Shown here one piece after another: positions 47,360-56,622 of a stretch of DNA of 64,000 nucleotides. This DNA is from Anaeromyxobacter sp. Fw109-5 (GTDB taxonomy: Bacteria; Myxococcota; Myxococcia; Myxococcales; Anaeromyxobacteraceae). The number at the start of each line of letters is the position of its first letter. Positions within the stretch are counted from its first letter, which is position 1. Where the stretch lies: assembly GCF_000017505.1 (NCBI RefSeq), contig NC_009675.1:1240001-1304000 (forward strand). The letters are read 5' to 3'. The notes under the pieces are model-generated. The model saw only the letters and a list, made by a program, of their open reading frames with translations. It had not been told where the DNA came from and searched no databases. A program made the translations under genes and the position numbers.

Positions 47360-49267
47360 ATGGGACGCCTGCTCGACAGCATCGACTCGCCGCTCGACCT
47401 GAAGCGCCTGCCGGTCGACGACCTGCCGCGCCTCTGCGAGGAGATCCGCGAGGAGATCATCCAGACCTGCGCGAAGAACGGCGGCCACCTCGGCTCGTCG
47501 CTCGGCGCCGTCGAGCTCAACGTGGCGCTCCACTACGTGTACTCGTCGCCCACCGACAAGCTCGTGTGGGACGTGGGGCACCAGGCGTACGCGCACAAGC
47601 TCCTCACCGGGCGCCGCGAGCGGTTCCGCACCATCCGCACGGAGGGTGGCCTCGCCGGCTTCCCCGAGCGTCACGAGTCGGAGCACGACGCCTTCGGCGT
47701 CGGCCACGCCTCCACCGCGATCAGCGCCGCGCTCGGCATGCTCGAGGCGAAGCGGCTCTCCGGCGCCCCGGGCAAGGTCGTCGCCCTGGTGGGGGACGGC
47801 GCCATGACGGGCGGCGTCGCGTTCGAAGGGCTGAACCAGGCCGGGTATCTCGGCCGCGACCTCGTGGTCGTGCTGAACGACAACGAGATGTCGATCTCGC
47901 CCAACGTGGGCGCGCTCTCGGAGTGGTTCTCCAAGAAGTTCGCCTCGCGGACCTACAACCGCTGGCGGCGCGCGGTGAAGGACTTCCTCTCGCACGTGCC
48001 GAAGGGGCCCGAGGCGATAGACATGATCCGCCACGGCATCAACGCGACGAAGGCGCTCGTCACGCCCGGCATCCTCTTCGAGGGGCTCGGCTTCCACTAC
48101 GTCGGGCCCGTGGACGGGCACGACGTGCGGAGCCTGGTCGAGACGCTGCAGAAGCTCGTGATCTTCGACGGCCCGGTGCTGCTGCACGCCATCACCACGA
48201 AGGGCAAGGGCTACCAGCCGGCGGAGTCCGACAAGGCCACGCGCGGGCACGGCCTGTCGTTCTTCGACGTCGCGACCGGCAAGCCGGTGAAGAAGGCGGC
48301 GGCCAAGGCCTACACCGATCTGTTCGCGGAGGCGCTCTGCGAGGAGATGGAGCGGGATCCGCGCGTGGTGGCGATCACCGCCGCGATGCTCGAGGGCACC
48401 GGCCTCATCAAGGCGAAGCAGCGCTTCCCCGAGCGCACGTACGACGTCGGCATCGCCGAGCAGCACGCGGTGACCTTCGCCGCCGGCCTCGCGTGCGAGG
48501 GCGTGCGCCCGGTGGTCGCCATCTACTCCACCTTCCTGCAGCGCGCGTACGACGAGATCATCCACGACGTGGCGCTGCAGCGGCTGCCCGTCACGTTCGC
48601 CCTCGACCGCGGCGGCCTGGTCGGCGCCGACGGCAAGACGCACCAGGGCGCGTTCGACGTCGCCTACCTGCGCTGCGTGCCGAACCTGGTGGTGATGGCT
48701 CCGTCGGACGAGAACGAGCTCCGGCACATGCTCCACACCGCGCTCCACCACGACGGGCCGGCGGCGTTCCGCTTCCCGCGCGGCGCCGGCGAGGGCGTGG
48801 CGCTCGAGGCGCCGCAGGTGCTGCCCATCGGCAAGGGTCGCCTCGCGCGGGCCGTCCCGGGCAAGCCGGACGTGTGCGTCGTCGCGCTCGGCACGACGCT
48901 GCACGCCGCGCTCGCCGCCGCGGAGGCGCTCGCCAAGGACGGCGTCGCCGCGTCCGTCGTGGACGCTCGCTTCGCCAAGCCGCTCGACGAGGAGCTCATC
49001 GCGGGCGAGGCGGAGCGCGCGCGGTGCGTCGTGACCATCGAGGAGGGCTGCCTGCCGGGCGGCTTCGGCGCCGCCTGCCTCGAGCTGTTCGAGCGCCGCG
49101 GTCTCGTCGCGGAGGGGCTGCGCGTGAAGCGGCTCGGCCTCCCCGACGAGTTCGTGACGCACGGCGATCAGGGCAGGCAGCGCGCCCAGCTCGGCCTCGA
49201 CGCCGACGGGATCGCGCGGGCGTGCCGCGCGATCGTCGGCGAGCGGGCGAAGCGCGGCGCCGCCTAG
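47360..49267 (+). CDS. dxs: 1-deoxy-D-xylulose-5-phosphate synthase
   Basis: 635 aa transketolase-like enzyme using thiamine diphosphate. GGHLGSSLGAVELNVALHYV at the N-terminus, the ThDP motif GDGAMTGGVAFEGLNQAG through LNDNEMSISPNVG, and the pyrimidine domain with DVGIAEQHAVTFAAGLA (catalytic Glu). It makes DXP from pyruvate and glyceraldehyde-3-phosphate, the entry to the MEP isoprenoid route. ACGGAGG lies 7 nt before the ATG. It shares an operon with ispA and tlyA. Confidence 0.97.
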   Translation: MGRLLDSIDSPLDLKRLPVDDLPRLCEEIREEIIQTCAKNGGHLGSSLGAVELNVALHYVYSSPTDKLVWDVGHQAYAHKLLTGRRERFRTIRTEGGLAGFPERHESEHDAFGVGHASTAISAALGMLEAKRLSGAPGKVVALVGDGAMTGGVAFEGLNQAGYLGRDLVVVLNDNEMSISPNVGALSEWFSKKFASRTYNRWRRAVKDFLSHVPKGPEAIDMIRHGINATKALVTPGILFEGLGFHYVGPVDGHDVRSLVETLQKLVIFDGPVLLHAITTKGKGYQPAESDKATRGHGLSFFDVATGKPVKKAAAKAYTDLFAEALCEEMERDPRVVAITAAMLEGTGLIKAKQRFPERTYDVGIAEQHAVTFAAGLACEGVRPVVAIYSTFLQRAYDEIIHDVALQRLPVTFALDRGGLVGADGKTHQGAFDVAYLRCVPNLVVMAPSDENELRHMLHTALHHDGPAAFRFPRGAGEGVALEAPQVLPIGKGRLARAVPGKPDVCVVALGTTLHAALAAAEALAKDGVAASVVDARFAKPLDEELIAGEAERARCVVTIEEGCLPGGFGAACLELFERRGLVAEGLRVKRLGLPDEFVTHGDQGRQRAQLGLDADGIARACRAIVGERAKRGAA

Positions 49268-49288
49268 GTCCGCCGCCGCAGCCCCGTC

Positions 49289-50047
49289 ATGCCATCGCGC
49301 AGGCAGCGCATCGACGTCGTGCTCGTCGCCCGCGGGCTCGCCGAGTCGCGCGCGAAGGCCCAGGCGCTGGTGATGGCGGGCGCCGTCGTCGTGGGCGAGG
49401 CGCGCGTCGACAAGCCGGGCGCGCTCGTGGACGCCGACGCGCCCGTCCGGCTGAAGGAGGGCGCCGCGCCGCAGCGCTACGTGTCGCGCGGCGCGCTCAA
49501 GCTGGAGAAGGCGCTCGACGTCTTCCCCGTCGATCCGGCCGGGAAGATCTGCGCCGATCTGGGGGCGTCCACCGGCGGGTTCACCGACGTGCTCCTGCAG
49601 CGCGGCGCCGCGCGCGTCTACGCCGTGGACGTGGGGTACGGGCAGCTGCACCCGAAGCTGCGCGGTGATCCCCGCGTCGTGGTGCGCGAGCGCGAGAACG
49701 CCCGGGCGCTGACGGCGGAGGCGCTCGGCACCCGGGTCGAGCTCGTCACCGGCGATCTGTCCTTCATCTCGCTCCGGCTCGTCCTCCCGGCCGTGCGATC
49801 GATCCTCCGCCCGGGGGGCCACGCGGTGCTGCTCGTGAAGCCGCAGTTCGAGGTGGGCAAGGGCGAGGTGGGCAAGGGGGGCGTCGTGCGCGACGAGGCG
49901 AAGCGCCTGGCCGCGCTGGAGGGCATCGCGGCCGCGGCTCGCGAGCTCGGGTTCGAGGTGCTCGGGCACGCCGAGTCCCCCATCGAGGGCCCGGCCGGGA
50001 ACCGGGAGTGGCTGCTCGCGCTCCGGCTCCCGCCCGGCGAGGCGTGA
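49289..50047 (+). CDS. tlyA: TlyA-family rRNA 2'-O-methyltransferase
   Basis: 252 aa. N-terminal S4 RNA-binding domain (RIDVVLVARGLAESRAKAQALVMAG) followed by a Rossmann methyltransferase with SAM loop ADLGASTGGFTDVLLQRGA, AVDVGYGQL and the FtsJ-like catalytic Lys/Asp/Glu set (YVSRGALKLEKAL, GDLSFIS, LVKPQFEVGK). In mycobacteria TlyA methylates 16S and 23S rRNA. The place downstream of dxs is widespread in bacteria. Confidence 0.93.
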   Translation: MPSRRQRIDVVLVARGLAESRAKAQALVMAGAVVVGEARVDKPGALVDADAPVRLKEGAAPQRYVSRGALKLEKALDVFPVDPAGKICADLGASTGGFTDVLLQRGAARVYAVDVGYGQLHPKLRGDPRVVVRERENARALTAEALGTRVELVTGDLSFISLRLVLPAVRSILRPGGHAVLLVKPQFEVGKGEVGKGGVVRDEAKRLAALEGIAAAARELGFEVLGHAESPIEGPAGNREWLLALRLPPGEA

Positions 50048-50105
50048 TCGCGAGGATGCGCTTCCGGCGGGCGGACGAGGAGACGGCCGGACGGCCCGGT
50101 CGTCC

Positions 50106-50134
50106 TTGACCCCACGCACACGGTCTGTTACTGA
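50106..50134 (+). promoter_or_regulatory. promoter of rimP-nusA-infB operon
   Basis: -35 TTGACC (50106-50111), 17-bp spacer, -10 TACTGA (50129-50134), giving a start near 50141 and a ~73-nt leader that holds a terminator-like hairpin. Confidence 0.5.
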
Positions 50135-50172
50135 CACCGCGACATTTTCGCGCCCGGGAGAACCGGGCTCCG

Positions 50173-50206
50173 AAAGTGGGCCGCTCGCCCACTTTTCGTT
50201 TTTTTT
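50173..50206 (+). terminator. terminator-like hairpin in the rimP leader (attenuator)
   Basis: Stem AAAGTGGG / CCCACTTT (50173-50180 with 50188-50195), 7-nt loop, then TCG and eight T (50199-50206). It ends 7 nt before the rimP ATG and follows the promoter directly, so full-length operon mRNA must read through it. Rfam has a rimP leader of this kind for gammaproteobacteria. NusA, encoded second, is itself a termination factor, so feedback is plausible. Confidence 0.75.
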
Positions 50207-50213
50207 GGGGTCG

Positions 50214-50729
50214 ATGCCAGGGATCGCAGAAGAGTCCATCGCCGAGCGTACGCGCCGGGTGCTCGAGCCCGTGCTCGCGCGCGACGGCTATGAGCTCGTC
50301 GAGGTGGAGTGGCTGCGCCAGGGGAGCCGCTGGACGCTCCGGCTCTTCGTGGACAAGCCCGGCGGCGTGGGGATCGAGGACTGCCAGGCCGTGTCGCGGC
50401 TGGTCGATCCGATCCTCGACGTCGAGGACTTCATCGAGCCGGCCTACGACCTGGAGGTCTCGTCGCCCGGGCTCGACAGGCCGCTCCGCAAGCCGGCCGA
50501 CTTCGACCGCTACGCGGGCCAGCGCGCGCACGTGAAGGCGTACGGCCCGGTCGCCGGCACGGCGCCCGGCTCGCCGGCGCGCAAGAACTGGACGGGCGTC
50601 CTCGTGGGCTACCGCGACGGCGCCGTCGAGATCGACGTGGACGGGGTCGTCCACCGCGTCCCCCACGATCAGATCGCGAAGGCCCACCTCGAGTACGACT
50701 TCGAGGCCGACCTTCGAAGGAAGGACTGA
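50214..50729 (+). CDS. rimP: Ribosome maturation factor RimP
   Basis: 171 aa. Two-domain fold: [35 protein letters not shown], then [14 protein letters not shown] and the motif [20 protein letters not shown]. The C-terminal SH3-like part ends KAHLEYDF. It assists 30S assembly. The start ATG follows a T-run and GGGG only. An insertion [14 protein letters not shown] in the C-terminal domain looks lineage-specific. First gene of the rimP-nusA-infB operon. Confidence 0.95.
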   Translation: MPGIAEESIAERTRRVLEPVLARDGYELVEVEWLRQGSRWTLRLFVDKPGGVGIEDCQAVSRLVDPILDVEDFIEPAYDLEVSSPGLDRPLRKPADFDRYAGQRAHVKAYGPVAGTAPGSPARKNWTGVLVGYRDGAVEIDVDGVVHRVPHDQIAKAHLEYDFEADLRRKD

Positions 50730-50732
50730 CCG

Positions 50733-52403
50733 ATGCAGCAGAACGTGAACCTGAACCTCATCCTCGACCAGGTCGCCAAGGACAAGGGCATCGACCGCAC
50801 GCGCCTCGTCGAGATCCTCGAGGAGGCGATCGGCAGCGCCGCGAAGCGCCACTTCGGGATGGAGCGGAACCTGAAGGCCCGCTACGACGAGGAGAAGGGC
50901 CAGGTCGATCTCTTCCAGGTCCTCACCATCGTCACGGACCCGACCGAGGAGACCCCCCTCGCCGACCCGGTGAACATGATCCCGGTGTCGGTCGCGCACG
51001 AGAAGGGCATCGAGGTGGAGCCGGGCGACGAGCTCGACTTCCCCATCTACTACCGCACCGAGGACGAGGCGGAGGCGCGCGCCCAGGACGAGCAGTGGGG
51101 CGACCTGCTCAAGCTGAAGACCTACCGCCGCTCCTTCGGCCGCATCGCGGCGCAGACCGCGAAGCAGGTGATGATCCAGGGCACCCGCAACGCCGAGCGC
51201 GAGAACGTCTTCAACGAGTACAAGGACCGCAAGGGCGAGGTCATCACCGGCATCGTGCGGCGCTTCGAGCGCGGTAACGTCATCGTCGACCTCGGCCGCG
51301 CCGAGGCGGTGCTGCCGGTGCGCGAGCAGGTGCCGCGGGAGAGCTACCGGGCCGGCGACCGGATCCAGGCCTACGTGATGGACGTGCTGCGCGAGTCCAA
51401 GGGGCCGCAGATCATCCTCTCGCGCGCGTCCGTCGATCTCCTCCGGAAGCTCTTCGAGATGGAGGTGCCGGAGATCGCCGAGGGGGTGGTGGTGATCGAG
51501 GCCGCGGCCCGCGAGCCGGGCGGGCGGGCGAAGATCGCGGTCTCCTCGCGCGACTCGGACGTGGATCCCGTCGGCGCCTGCGTCGGCATGAAGGGCAGCC
51601 GGGTCCAGGCGGTCGTGCAGGAGCTCCGCGGCGAGAAGATCGACATCGTGCCGTGGGACGACGACTACGCCCGCTTCGTGTGCAACGCGCTCGCGCCGGC
51701 CGAGGTCTCCCGCGTCCTCCTCGACGAGCAGAACAAGGCGATGGAGATCATCGTCCCCGACGACCAGCTCTCGCTCGCCATCGGGCGCCGCGGCCAGAAC
51801 GTGCGGCTCGCCTCGCAGCTCACCGGCTGGAAGCTCGACATCAACTCCGAGTCGCGCGTGAAGGAGATGCGCGAGTTCGCGACCGAGAGCTTCGGCGCCA
51901 TCGGCATCCCCGAGGCCACGCAGGAGATGCTGTACGCGCACGGCTTCCGCAAGGCGCAGGACGTGGCGAACGCCGCCTCCGAGATGCTCACCCAGTTCCC
52001 GGGCTTCACGATGGACATGATCCCGGAGCTGCAGAAGCGCGCCCGCGAGCAGTCGATCGTCGACGCGGAGAAGGAGATGCGGCTCGAGCAGGAGCGCGAG
52101 GCCGCCCGCATCGCCGAGGCGCGGCGCCACCCCGACGAGCTCACGCAGGAGGAGCGCTTCGCGCGCGTCCGCGGCGTCGGCGAGAAGACCATCGAGCAGC
52201 TGAAGGTCGCCGGCTACGGCAGCGTCGAGGCCGTCCACAACGAGTCGGACGTGATGCGGCTCGCCGAGTCGAGCGGGCTCGGCATCAAGAAGGCCCGCCA
52301 GCTCAAGCACGCGGTGGGCGTCTACCTCGAGGAGGAGGTCAAGCTCCGCGCCGAGCTCGACGCCGAGCGGGCGAAGGCCGCGCAGGGGGGCGCCGGCGCT
52401 TGA
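50733..52403 (+). CDS. nusA: Transcription termination/antitermination factor NusA
   Basis: 556 aa. The N-terminal domain (about 1-130; [20 protein letters not shown]) binds the polymerase. S1 domain (about 140-210; [21 protein letters not shown]), KH1 ([25 protein letters not shown]) and KH2 ([24 protein letters not shown]) follow. The C-terminal helix-hairpin-helix repeats ([19 protein letters not shown]) resemble the acidic repeats of enterobacterial NusA. It modulates pausing, termination and antitermination. The stop overlaps the ylxR TTG start. Confidence 0.96.
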   Translation: MQQNVNLNLILDQVAKDKGIDRTRLVEILEEAIGSAAKRHFGMERNLKARYDEEKGQVDLFQVLTIVTDPTEETPLADPVNMIPVSVAHEKGIEVEPGDELDFPIYYRTEDEAEARAQDEQWGDLLKLKTYRRSFGRIAAQTAKQVMIQGTRNAERENVFNEYKDRKGEVITGIVRRFERGNVIVDLGRAEAVLPVREQVPRESYRAGDRIQAYVMDVLRESKGPQIILSRASVDLLRKLFEMEVPEIAEGVVVIEAAAREPGGRAKIAVSSRDSDVDPVGACVGMKGSRVQAVVQELRGEKIDIVPWDDDYARFVCNALAPAEVSRVLLDEQNKAMEIIVPDDQLSLAIGRRGQNVRLASQLTGWKLDINSESRVKEMREFATESFGAIGIPEATQEMLYAHGFRKAQDVANAASEMLTQFPGFTMDMIPELQKRAREQSIVDAEKEMRLEQEREAARIAEARRHPDELTQEERFARVRGVGEKTIEQLKVAGYGSVEAVHNESDVMRLAESSGLGIKKARQLKHAVGVYLEEEVKLRAELDAERAKAAQGGAGA

Positions 52404-52663
52404 GCGAGCCCGTCCGCACCTGCGTCGGCTGCGGGGAGCGGGCGTCGCAGCGGCAGCTCGTACGGCTCACGACGGAAGGTGAACGGGTGATCGTCGATCG
52501 ACAGCGCAGCGGAGGACGTGGAGCGTGGCTCCACCCGAGCGCAGGGTGCCTGGAGAAGGCGCTCCGGCGCCGCGCCTTTACGCGGGCGCTCCGCTGCGGG
52601 GAGGCGGTAGTCGACGCCGCCGCGCTGCGCGTCGAGTTGACGGGAAACGCCCGTAAGGATTAG
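52400..52663 (+). CDS. ylxR: YlxR (DUF448) RNA-binding-like protein
   Basis: 87 aa. [18 protein letters not shown] and [22 protein letters not shown] are the two YlxR blocks; basic surface, likely RNA- or DNA-binding. The TTG start overlaps the nusA stop (TTGA). It always sits between nusA and infB, as here. Some homologues regulate transcription, but the function here is unknown. Confidence 0.93.
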   Translation: MSEPVRTCVGCGERASQRQLVRLTTEGERVIVDRQRSGGRGAWLHPSAGCLEKALRRRAFTRALRCGEAVVDAAALRVELTGNARKD

Positions 52664-52674
52664 GAGTCTACGCA

Positions 52675-55587
52675 ATGTCCAAGAAGCGGGTCCACGAGCT
52701 CGGCAAGCAGTTGAAGGAGCAGGGCATCGAGCTCTCCAACCAGGAGCTCGTCGAGAAGCTCCTCCACCTCGGGTACGACGTGAAGAGCCACTCCTCCTCG
52801 CTGGAGGACGATCAGGCCCACGCGGCGTACGAGAAGATCCTCGCCGAGCGGAAGCCCAAGGCGGCGCCCGCGCGCCCGTCGGGCCCGGGCTTCGTCGTCC
52901 GCAAGCGCGCCCACGTCGAGCCGCCGCCGGTGCAGGAGGCGCAGCCCGTCGAGGCGCAGCCGTCCTACGAGGAGCAGCCGTCCTACGAGGAGCAGCCCTC
53001 CTACGAGGAGCAGCCGAGCCTCGAGGAGCCCGCCGAGGTCGCCGCCGAGGCCGCGCCGGAGCCGGTCGAGGAGCCCGCGTCCTCGCCCGAGGGCGGCGCA
53101 CCGGCAGGAGGCGCCGAGCCGCAGCCGGCTCCGGAGGCTCCTCCGCCCTCCGCCGCGCCCGCGATGCCGGCTGCGCCGTCGGCGCCGCCGTCGCCGGCCG
53201 TCCGTCCGCCGGCCCCGTCCGTGCCCGCCGGCGCCCAGCCGCCCGGCGCGCCCGTGCGGCCCGCCGCGCCCGGCGTGCGGCCCGCCGCCCCCGGCGTGCG
53301 CCCCGCCGCCCCCGGCGTCCGCCCCACCGGCCCCGGCGTCCGGCCCTCCGTGCCGGGCGGACCGCGCGCCCCGGGCCAGCCGACGGCGCCCATGGCCGCG
53401 GCTCCGCACGGGCCCGGCGCTCAGCCTGGCCAGCCGGCGGCTCCGGGCCCCGACCCGCGCACGCTCCGTCCGACCGCCACGCAGGCCGTCGTCATCTCCC
53501 GCCCGCTCGTCCCCGTGCGCCGCGTGACGCCGCCGACGGGCGCGCGCACGCAGTTCCCGGCGGCGCCCGGCCCGCGGGCGCTCGGCGAGGTCCGCGAGCT
53601 CAAGGTGGTGCCGGGCTCGCTCGGCCGCGAGCGCGAGTTCATCGACGTCTCCCGCGACAAGCGCCGGGGCCGCACCCCCGGCCGGCCGATGTCGGAGGAG
53701 CAGGCGAAGAGCCTCTCTGGCAAGGAGCTCCTCCAGGCCGCGATCACCGATCGCGCCTACATCCCGATCCGCGGCAAGAAGAAGAAGCCTACGAAGAAGG
53801 GGGCGAAGACGCAGATCACCGAGAAGGCCGAGCACAAGAAGGTCATCCGGGTGGAGGAGTCCATCTCCGTCTCGGAGCTGTCCCAGGCCATGGGCGTCAA
53901 GGCGTCCGACCTCATCCGCAAGCTGATGCAGGCCGGCACGATGGCGACCATCAACCAGCAGATCGACGCGGACACGGCCGCGTTCCTCGCGACGGAGTTC
54001 GGCTACACCCTCGAGAAGAAGGGCTTCGAGGTCGAGGAGTACATCCCCGAGGTCGAGGTCGACGAGTCGAAGCTGGTCATCCGTCCGCCGGTCGTGACCG
54101 TGATGGGCCACGTGGACCACGGCAAGACGTCGCTGCTCGACGCCATCCGGCAGGCCGACGTCGCCGCGGGCGAGGCGGGCGGCATCACCCAGCACATCGG
54201 CGCCTACGCGGTCCAGACGCCGCAGGGCCCCATCACCTTCCTCGACACCCCCGGCCACGAGGCGTTCACGGCGATGCGCCAGCGCGGCGCGCAGGTCACC
54301 GACCTCGTCGTGCTGGTCGTCGCCGCCGACGACGGCGTGATGCCGCAGACGGTGGAGTCGATCAAGGCGGCGAAGGCCGCCGGCGTGACGATCCTCGTCG
54401 CCATCAACAAGATCGACAAGCCGGGCGCGACGCCCGAGCGCGTGATGCAGCAGCTCACCGAGTACGAGCTCGTCGCCGAGCAGTGGGGCGGCTCGACGAT
54501 CATGCTGCCCGTCTCGGCGCGCACGAAGCAGGGCATCCCGGAGCTGCTCGAGTACATCGCGCTGCAGTCCGAGGTGCTCGAGCTGAAGGCCAACCCGGAG
54601 ATGCTCGCCTCCGGCCGCGTCATCGAGGCGAAGCTCGAGAAGGGCCGCGGGCCGGTCGCGACCGTGCTCGTCGAGGAGGGCACCCTCCGCGTCGGCGACG
54701 CGCTGGTCACCGGCATCCACTACGGCCGGGTCCGCGCGATGATGAACGAGCGCGGCGAGCAGGTGAAGGAGGTCCCGCCCGGCTATCCGGTCGAGGTCCT
54801 CGGCCTCTCCGGCGTGCCCGTCGCGGGCGACGAGTTCGACGTCGTCCAGGACGAGAAGGCGGCGAAGGAGGTCGCGGAGCACCGCGCCGAGAAGCAGCGC
54901 AAGAAGGAGCTCGGCGCGAGCCGCAAGGCGACGCTCGAGGACCTCTTCGCGAAGGCCAAGAGCGGCGGCGGGAAGGTGCTGAACGTCGTCGTGAAGGCGG
55001 ACGTGCAGGGCTCCTCGGAGGCCGTGACGCAGGCGCTCCAGAAGGCCGCCACGAAGAAGGTCGGGGTGAAGATCCTCGACTCCGGCGTGGGCGCCATCAC
55101 CAAGTCCGACGTCCTCACGGCGGCGGCGGGCAACGGCATCATCGTCGGCTTCAACACCAAGCCGGAGAGCGAGATCGAGTCGATCGCCAGCCAGCAGGGC
55201 GTGAAGATCCTGCTCTTCGACATCATCTACGAGGCCGTCGACAAGATCCGCGAGGAGATGGCCGGGCTGCTCGAGCCGATCATCCGCGAGAAGCCGCTCG
55301 GCAAGGCCGAGGTGCGGGCCCTGTTCAGCATCCCGAAGCTCGGCAACATCGCCGGCTCTGCCGTCACCGAGGGCGTCATCAAGCGCGCCGCGAACGTGCG
55401 GGTGCTCCGCGATCGCAAGGTGGTCTACAGCGGCAAGATCGGCTCGCTGAAGCGGCTCAAGGACGACGTGCGCGAGGTGCAGACCGGCTTCGAGTGCGGC
55501 ATCGGCATCGAGGGCTTCAGCGACGTGAAGCCGGGCGACGTCATCGAGGCGTACGAGCTCGAGGAGATCCGCCAGTCCCTCGACTAG
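52675..55587 (+). CDS. infB: Translation initiation factor IF-2
   Basis: 970 aa. The N-terminal IF2-N helix (KKRVHELGKQLKEQGIELSNQELV) is followed by a ~250-residue low-complexity linker with QPSYEE three times in tandem and RPAAPGV several times. A second IF2-N domain follows, then the G domain: VMGHVDHGKTSLLDA (G1), GGITQHIGAY (G2), DTPGHEAF (G3), NKIDKP (G4) and SARTKQG (G5). C-terminal domains bind fMet-tRNA. The linker is longer and more repetitive than in E. coli. A TTGACG (52635-52640) inside ylxR could be an internal -35, but its -10 is poor. Confidence 0.97.
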   Translation: MSKKRVHELGKQLKEQGIELSNQELVEKLLHLGYDVKSHSSSLEDDQAHAAYEKILAERKPKAAPARPSGPGFVVRKRAHVEPPPVQEAQPVEAQPSYEEQPSYEEQPSYEEQPSLEEPAEVAAEAAPEPVEEPASSPEGGAPAGGAEPQPAPEAPPPSAAPAMPAAPSAPPSPAVRPPAPSVPAGAQPPGAPVRPAAPGVRPAAPGVRPAAPGVRPTGPGVRPSVPGGPRAPGQPTAPMAAAPHGPGAQPGQPAAPGPDPRTLRPTATQAVVISRPLVPVRRVTPPTGARTQFPAAPGPRALGEVRELKVVPGSLGREREFIDVSRDKRRGRTPGRPMSEEQAKSLSGKELLQAAITDRAYIPIRGKKKKPTKKGAKTQITEKAEHKKVIRVEESISVSELSQAMGVKASDLIRKLMQAGTMATINQQIDADTAAFLATEFGYTLEKKGFEVEEYIPEVEVDESKLVIRPPVVTVMGHVDHGKTSLLDAIRQADVAAGEAGGITQHIGAYAVQTPQGPITFLDTPGHEAFTAMRQRGAQVTDLVVLVVAADDGVMPQTVESIKAAKAAGVTILVAINKIDKPGATPERVMQQLTEYELVAEQWGGSTIMLPVSARTKQGIPELLEYIALQSEVLELKANPEMLASGRVIEAKLEKGRGPVATVLVEEGTLRVGDALVTGIHYGRVRAMMNERGEQVKEVPPGYPVEVLGLSGVPVAGDEFDVVQDEKAAKEVAEHRAEKQRKKELGASRKATLEDLFAKAKSGGGKVLNVVVKADVQGSSEAVTQALQKAATKKVGVKILDSGVGAITKSDVLTAAAGNGIIVGFNTKPESEIESIASQQGVKILLFDIIYEAVDKIREEMAGLLEPIIREKPLGKAEVRALFSIPKLGNIAGSAVTEGVIKRAANVRVLRDRKVVYSGKIGSLKRLKDDVREVQTGFECGIGIEGFSDVKPGDVIEAYELEEIRQSLD

Positions 55588-55640
55588 TACGACGCAGGAT
55601 CCCGGCCGAGCTCGGGCGGGCTCGTCGCTGTGCTGCTCGC

Positions 55641-55696
55641 CCCTCGACTCCGGCGCCCCTGGGCGAGCCAGGGGCGCCTACGCTCGGGGGGAGCGG
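55641..55696 (+). repeat. dispersed palindromic repeat, copy B (after infB)
   Basis: Same ends as copy A: CCCTCGACTCCG and CGCTCGGGGGGAGCGG. The centre is a perfect 11-bp hairpin GGCGCCCCTGG-GCGAG-CCAGGGGCGCC (55652-55678), which could end or stabilise infB mRNA. The surrounding 259-bp gap (55588-55846) shows no gene. Confidence 0.55.
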
Positions 55697-55846
55697 GTCT
55701 TCGAGGAGGCTGCGCTGCTCGCTCCTCACGCGCCCGACCTCGGCTCGGGCGTCGGCGTCTGACCCGCCGGCGGCGCGGCCGGCTCGGGCGAGCCCCTTGG
55801 AGGCCGTTGGGTAAGCGGGCACTCGGCAGGCCGGAGGTCGGAAGCG

Positions 55847-56257
55847 ATGTTCGTCGGAGTGCTCAGGCTGACCCTGCACCTCCCGGCGCCGGGGTCGCTG
55901 AAGTCGAAGCGCCACCTCGTGCGGTCGGCGATCGACCGGGTGAAGGCGAAGTTCAACGTGTCGATCGCCGAGGTCGGCGAGAACGACCTCTGGCAGCGGA
56001 GCGTCATCGGGGTCACCGCGGTCGGCAACGACCACGGCTTCGTCAACGAGACGCTCGACAAGGTCGCGGACTTCGTCGGCTCGATGCACGGGGGGCAGAT
56101 CCAGCTCACCGGGCGCGATCTGGAGATCGTCTCCTACGGCGATCACCTGGGCGAGGACGGCGGCCGCACCCTCGCGGACGTGGAGGCGGAGCAGGCCGAG
56201 CAGGACGAGGGCTGGACCGAGGACGGCGGCGACGAGGACGAGGAGGAGACCCGATGA
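55847..56257 (+). CDS. DUF503 (YlxP-like) protein
   Basis: 136 aa. FVGVLRLTLHLPAPGSLKSKRHLVRSAIDRV and FNVSIAEVGENDLWQR are the DUF503 core, a ferredoxin-like fold. The C-terminal ~35 residues are strongly acidic. It stands between infB and rbfA, the same place as Bacillus ylxP, and is thought to act in translation or rRNA metabolism, without proof. GGAGG lies upstream of the ATG. Its stop overlaps rbfA (ATGA). Confidence 0.93.
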   Translation: MFVGVLRLTLHLPAPGSLKSKRHLVRSAIDRVKAKFNVSIAEVGENDLWQRSVIGVTAVGNDHGFVNETLDKVADFVGSMHGGQIQLTGRDLEIVSYGDHLGEDGGRTLADVEAEQAEQDEGWTEDGGDEDEEETR

Positions 56258-56622
56258 GCACCCACAGCCGTCCGGCCCGCGTCGCGGAGGAGTTCCGTCA
56301 CGGGCTCGCGGACGTGATCGCCCGCGGCCTCAAGGACCCCCGGGTCACGGGCTTCATCACCGTGACCGGCGCCAAGATGTCGCCCGACCTGAAGGAGGTC
56401 ACGGCGTACGTCTCGATCCACGCCGAGGACGCGGAGCGCGAGCGCACGCTCGAGGGGCTGAAGGCCGCCTCGACCTTCCTGCAGCGCGAGGTCGCGCGGA
56501 GCCTGCGGCTGCGGCACACCCCGCACCTGCGCTTCGTCTACGACGAGTCGGTCGCGCGCGGCGATCGCATCGAGCGGCTCCTCAAGGAGGCGCGCGAGAA
56601 GGACTCGCACGGCGAGTCGTGA
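56254..56622 (+). CDS. rbfA: Ribosome-binding factor A
   Basis: 122 aa KH-like protein. RVAEEFRHGLADVIARGLKDPRV, ITVTGAKMSPDLKEVTAYVS, then LRLRHTPHLRFVYDESVARGDRIERLL, all typical of RbfA, which acts in late 30S maturation and cold adaptation. The ATG overlaps the DUF503 stop and the stop overlaps the truB GTG. Confidence 0.95.
   Translation: MSTHSRPARVAEEFRHGLADVIARGLKDPRVTGFITVTGAKMSPDLKEVTAYVSIHAEDAERERTLEGLKAASTFLQREVARSLRLRHTPHLRFVYDESVARGDRIERLLKEAREKDSHGES

Noticed and set aside
52635-52661. Internal promoter for infB (TTGACG near 52635)
   Set aside because: The matching -10 (TTAGGA or TAGGAG) is poor and overlaps the ribosome-binding site. Not strong enough to list as a feature.
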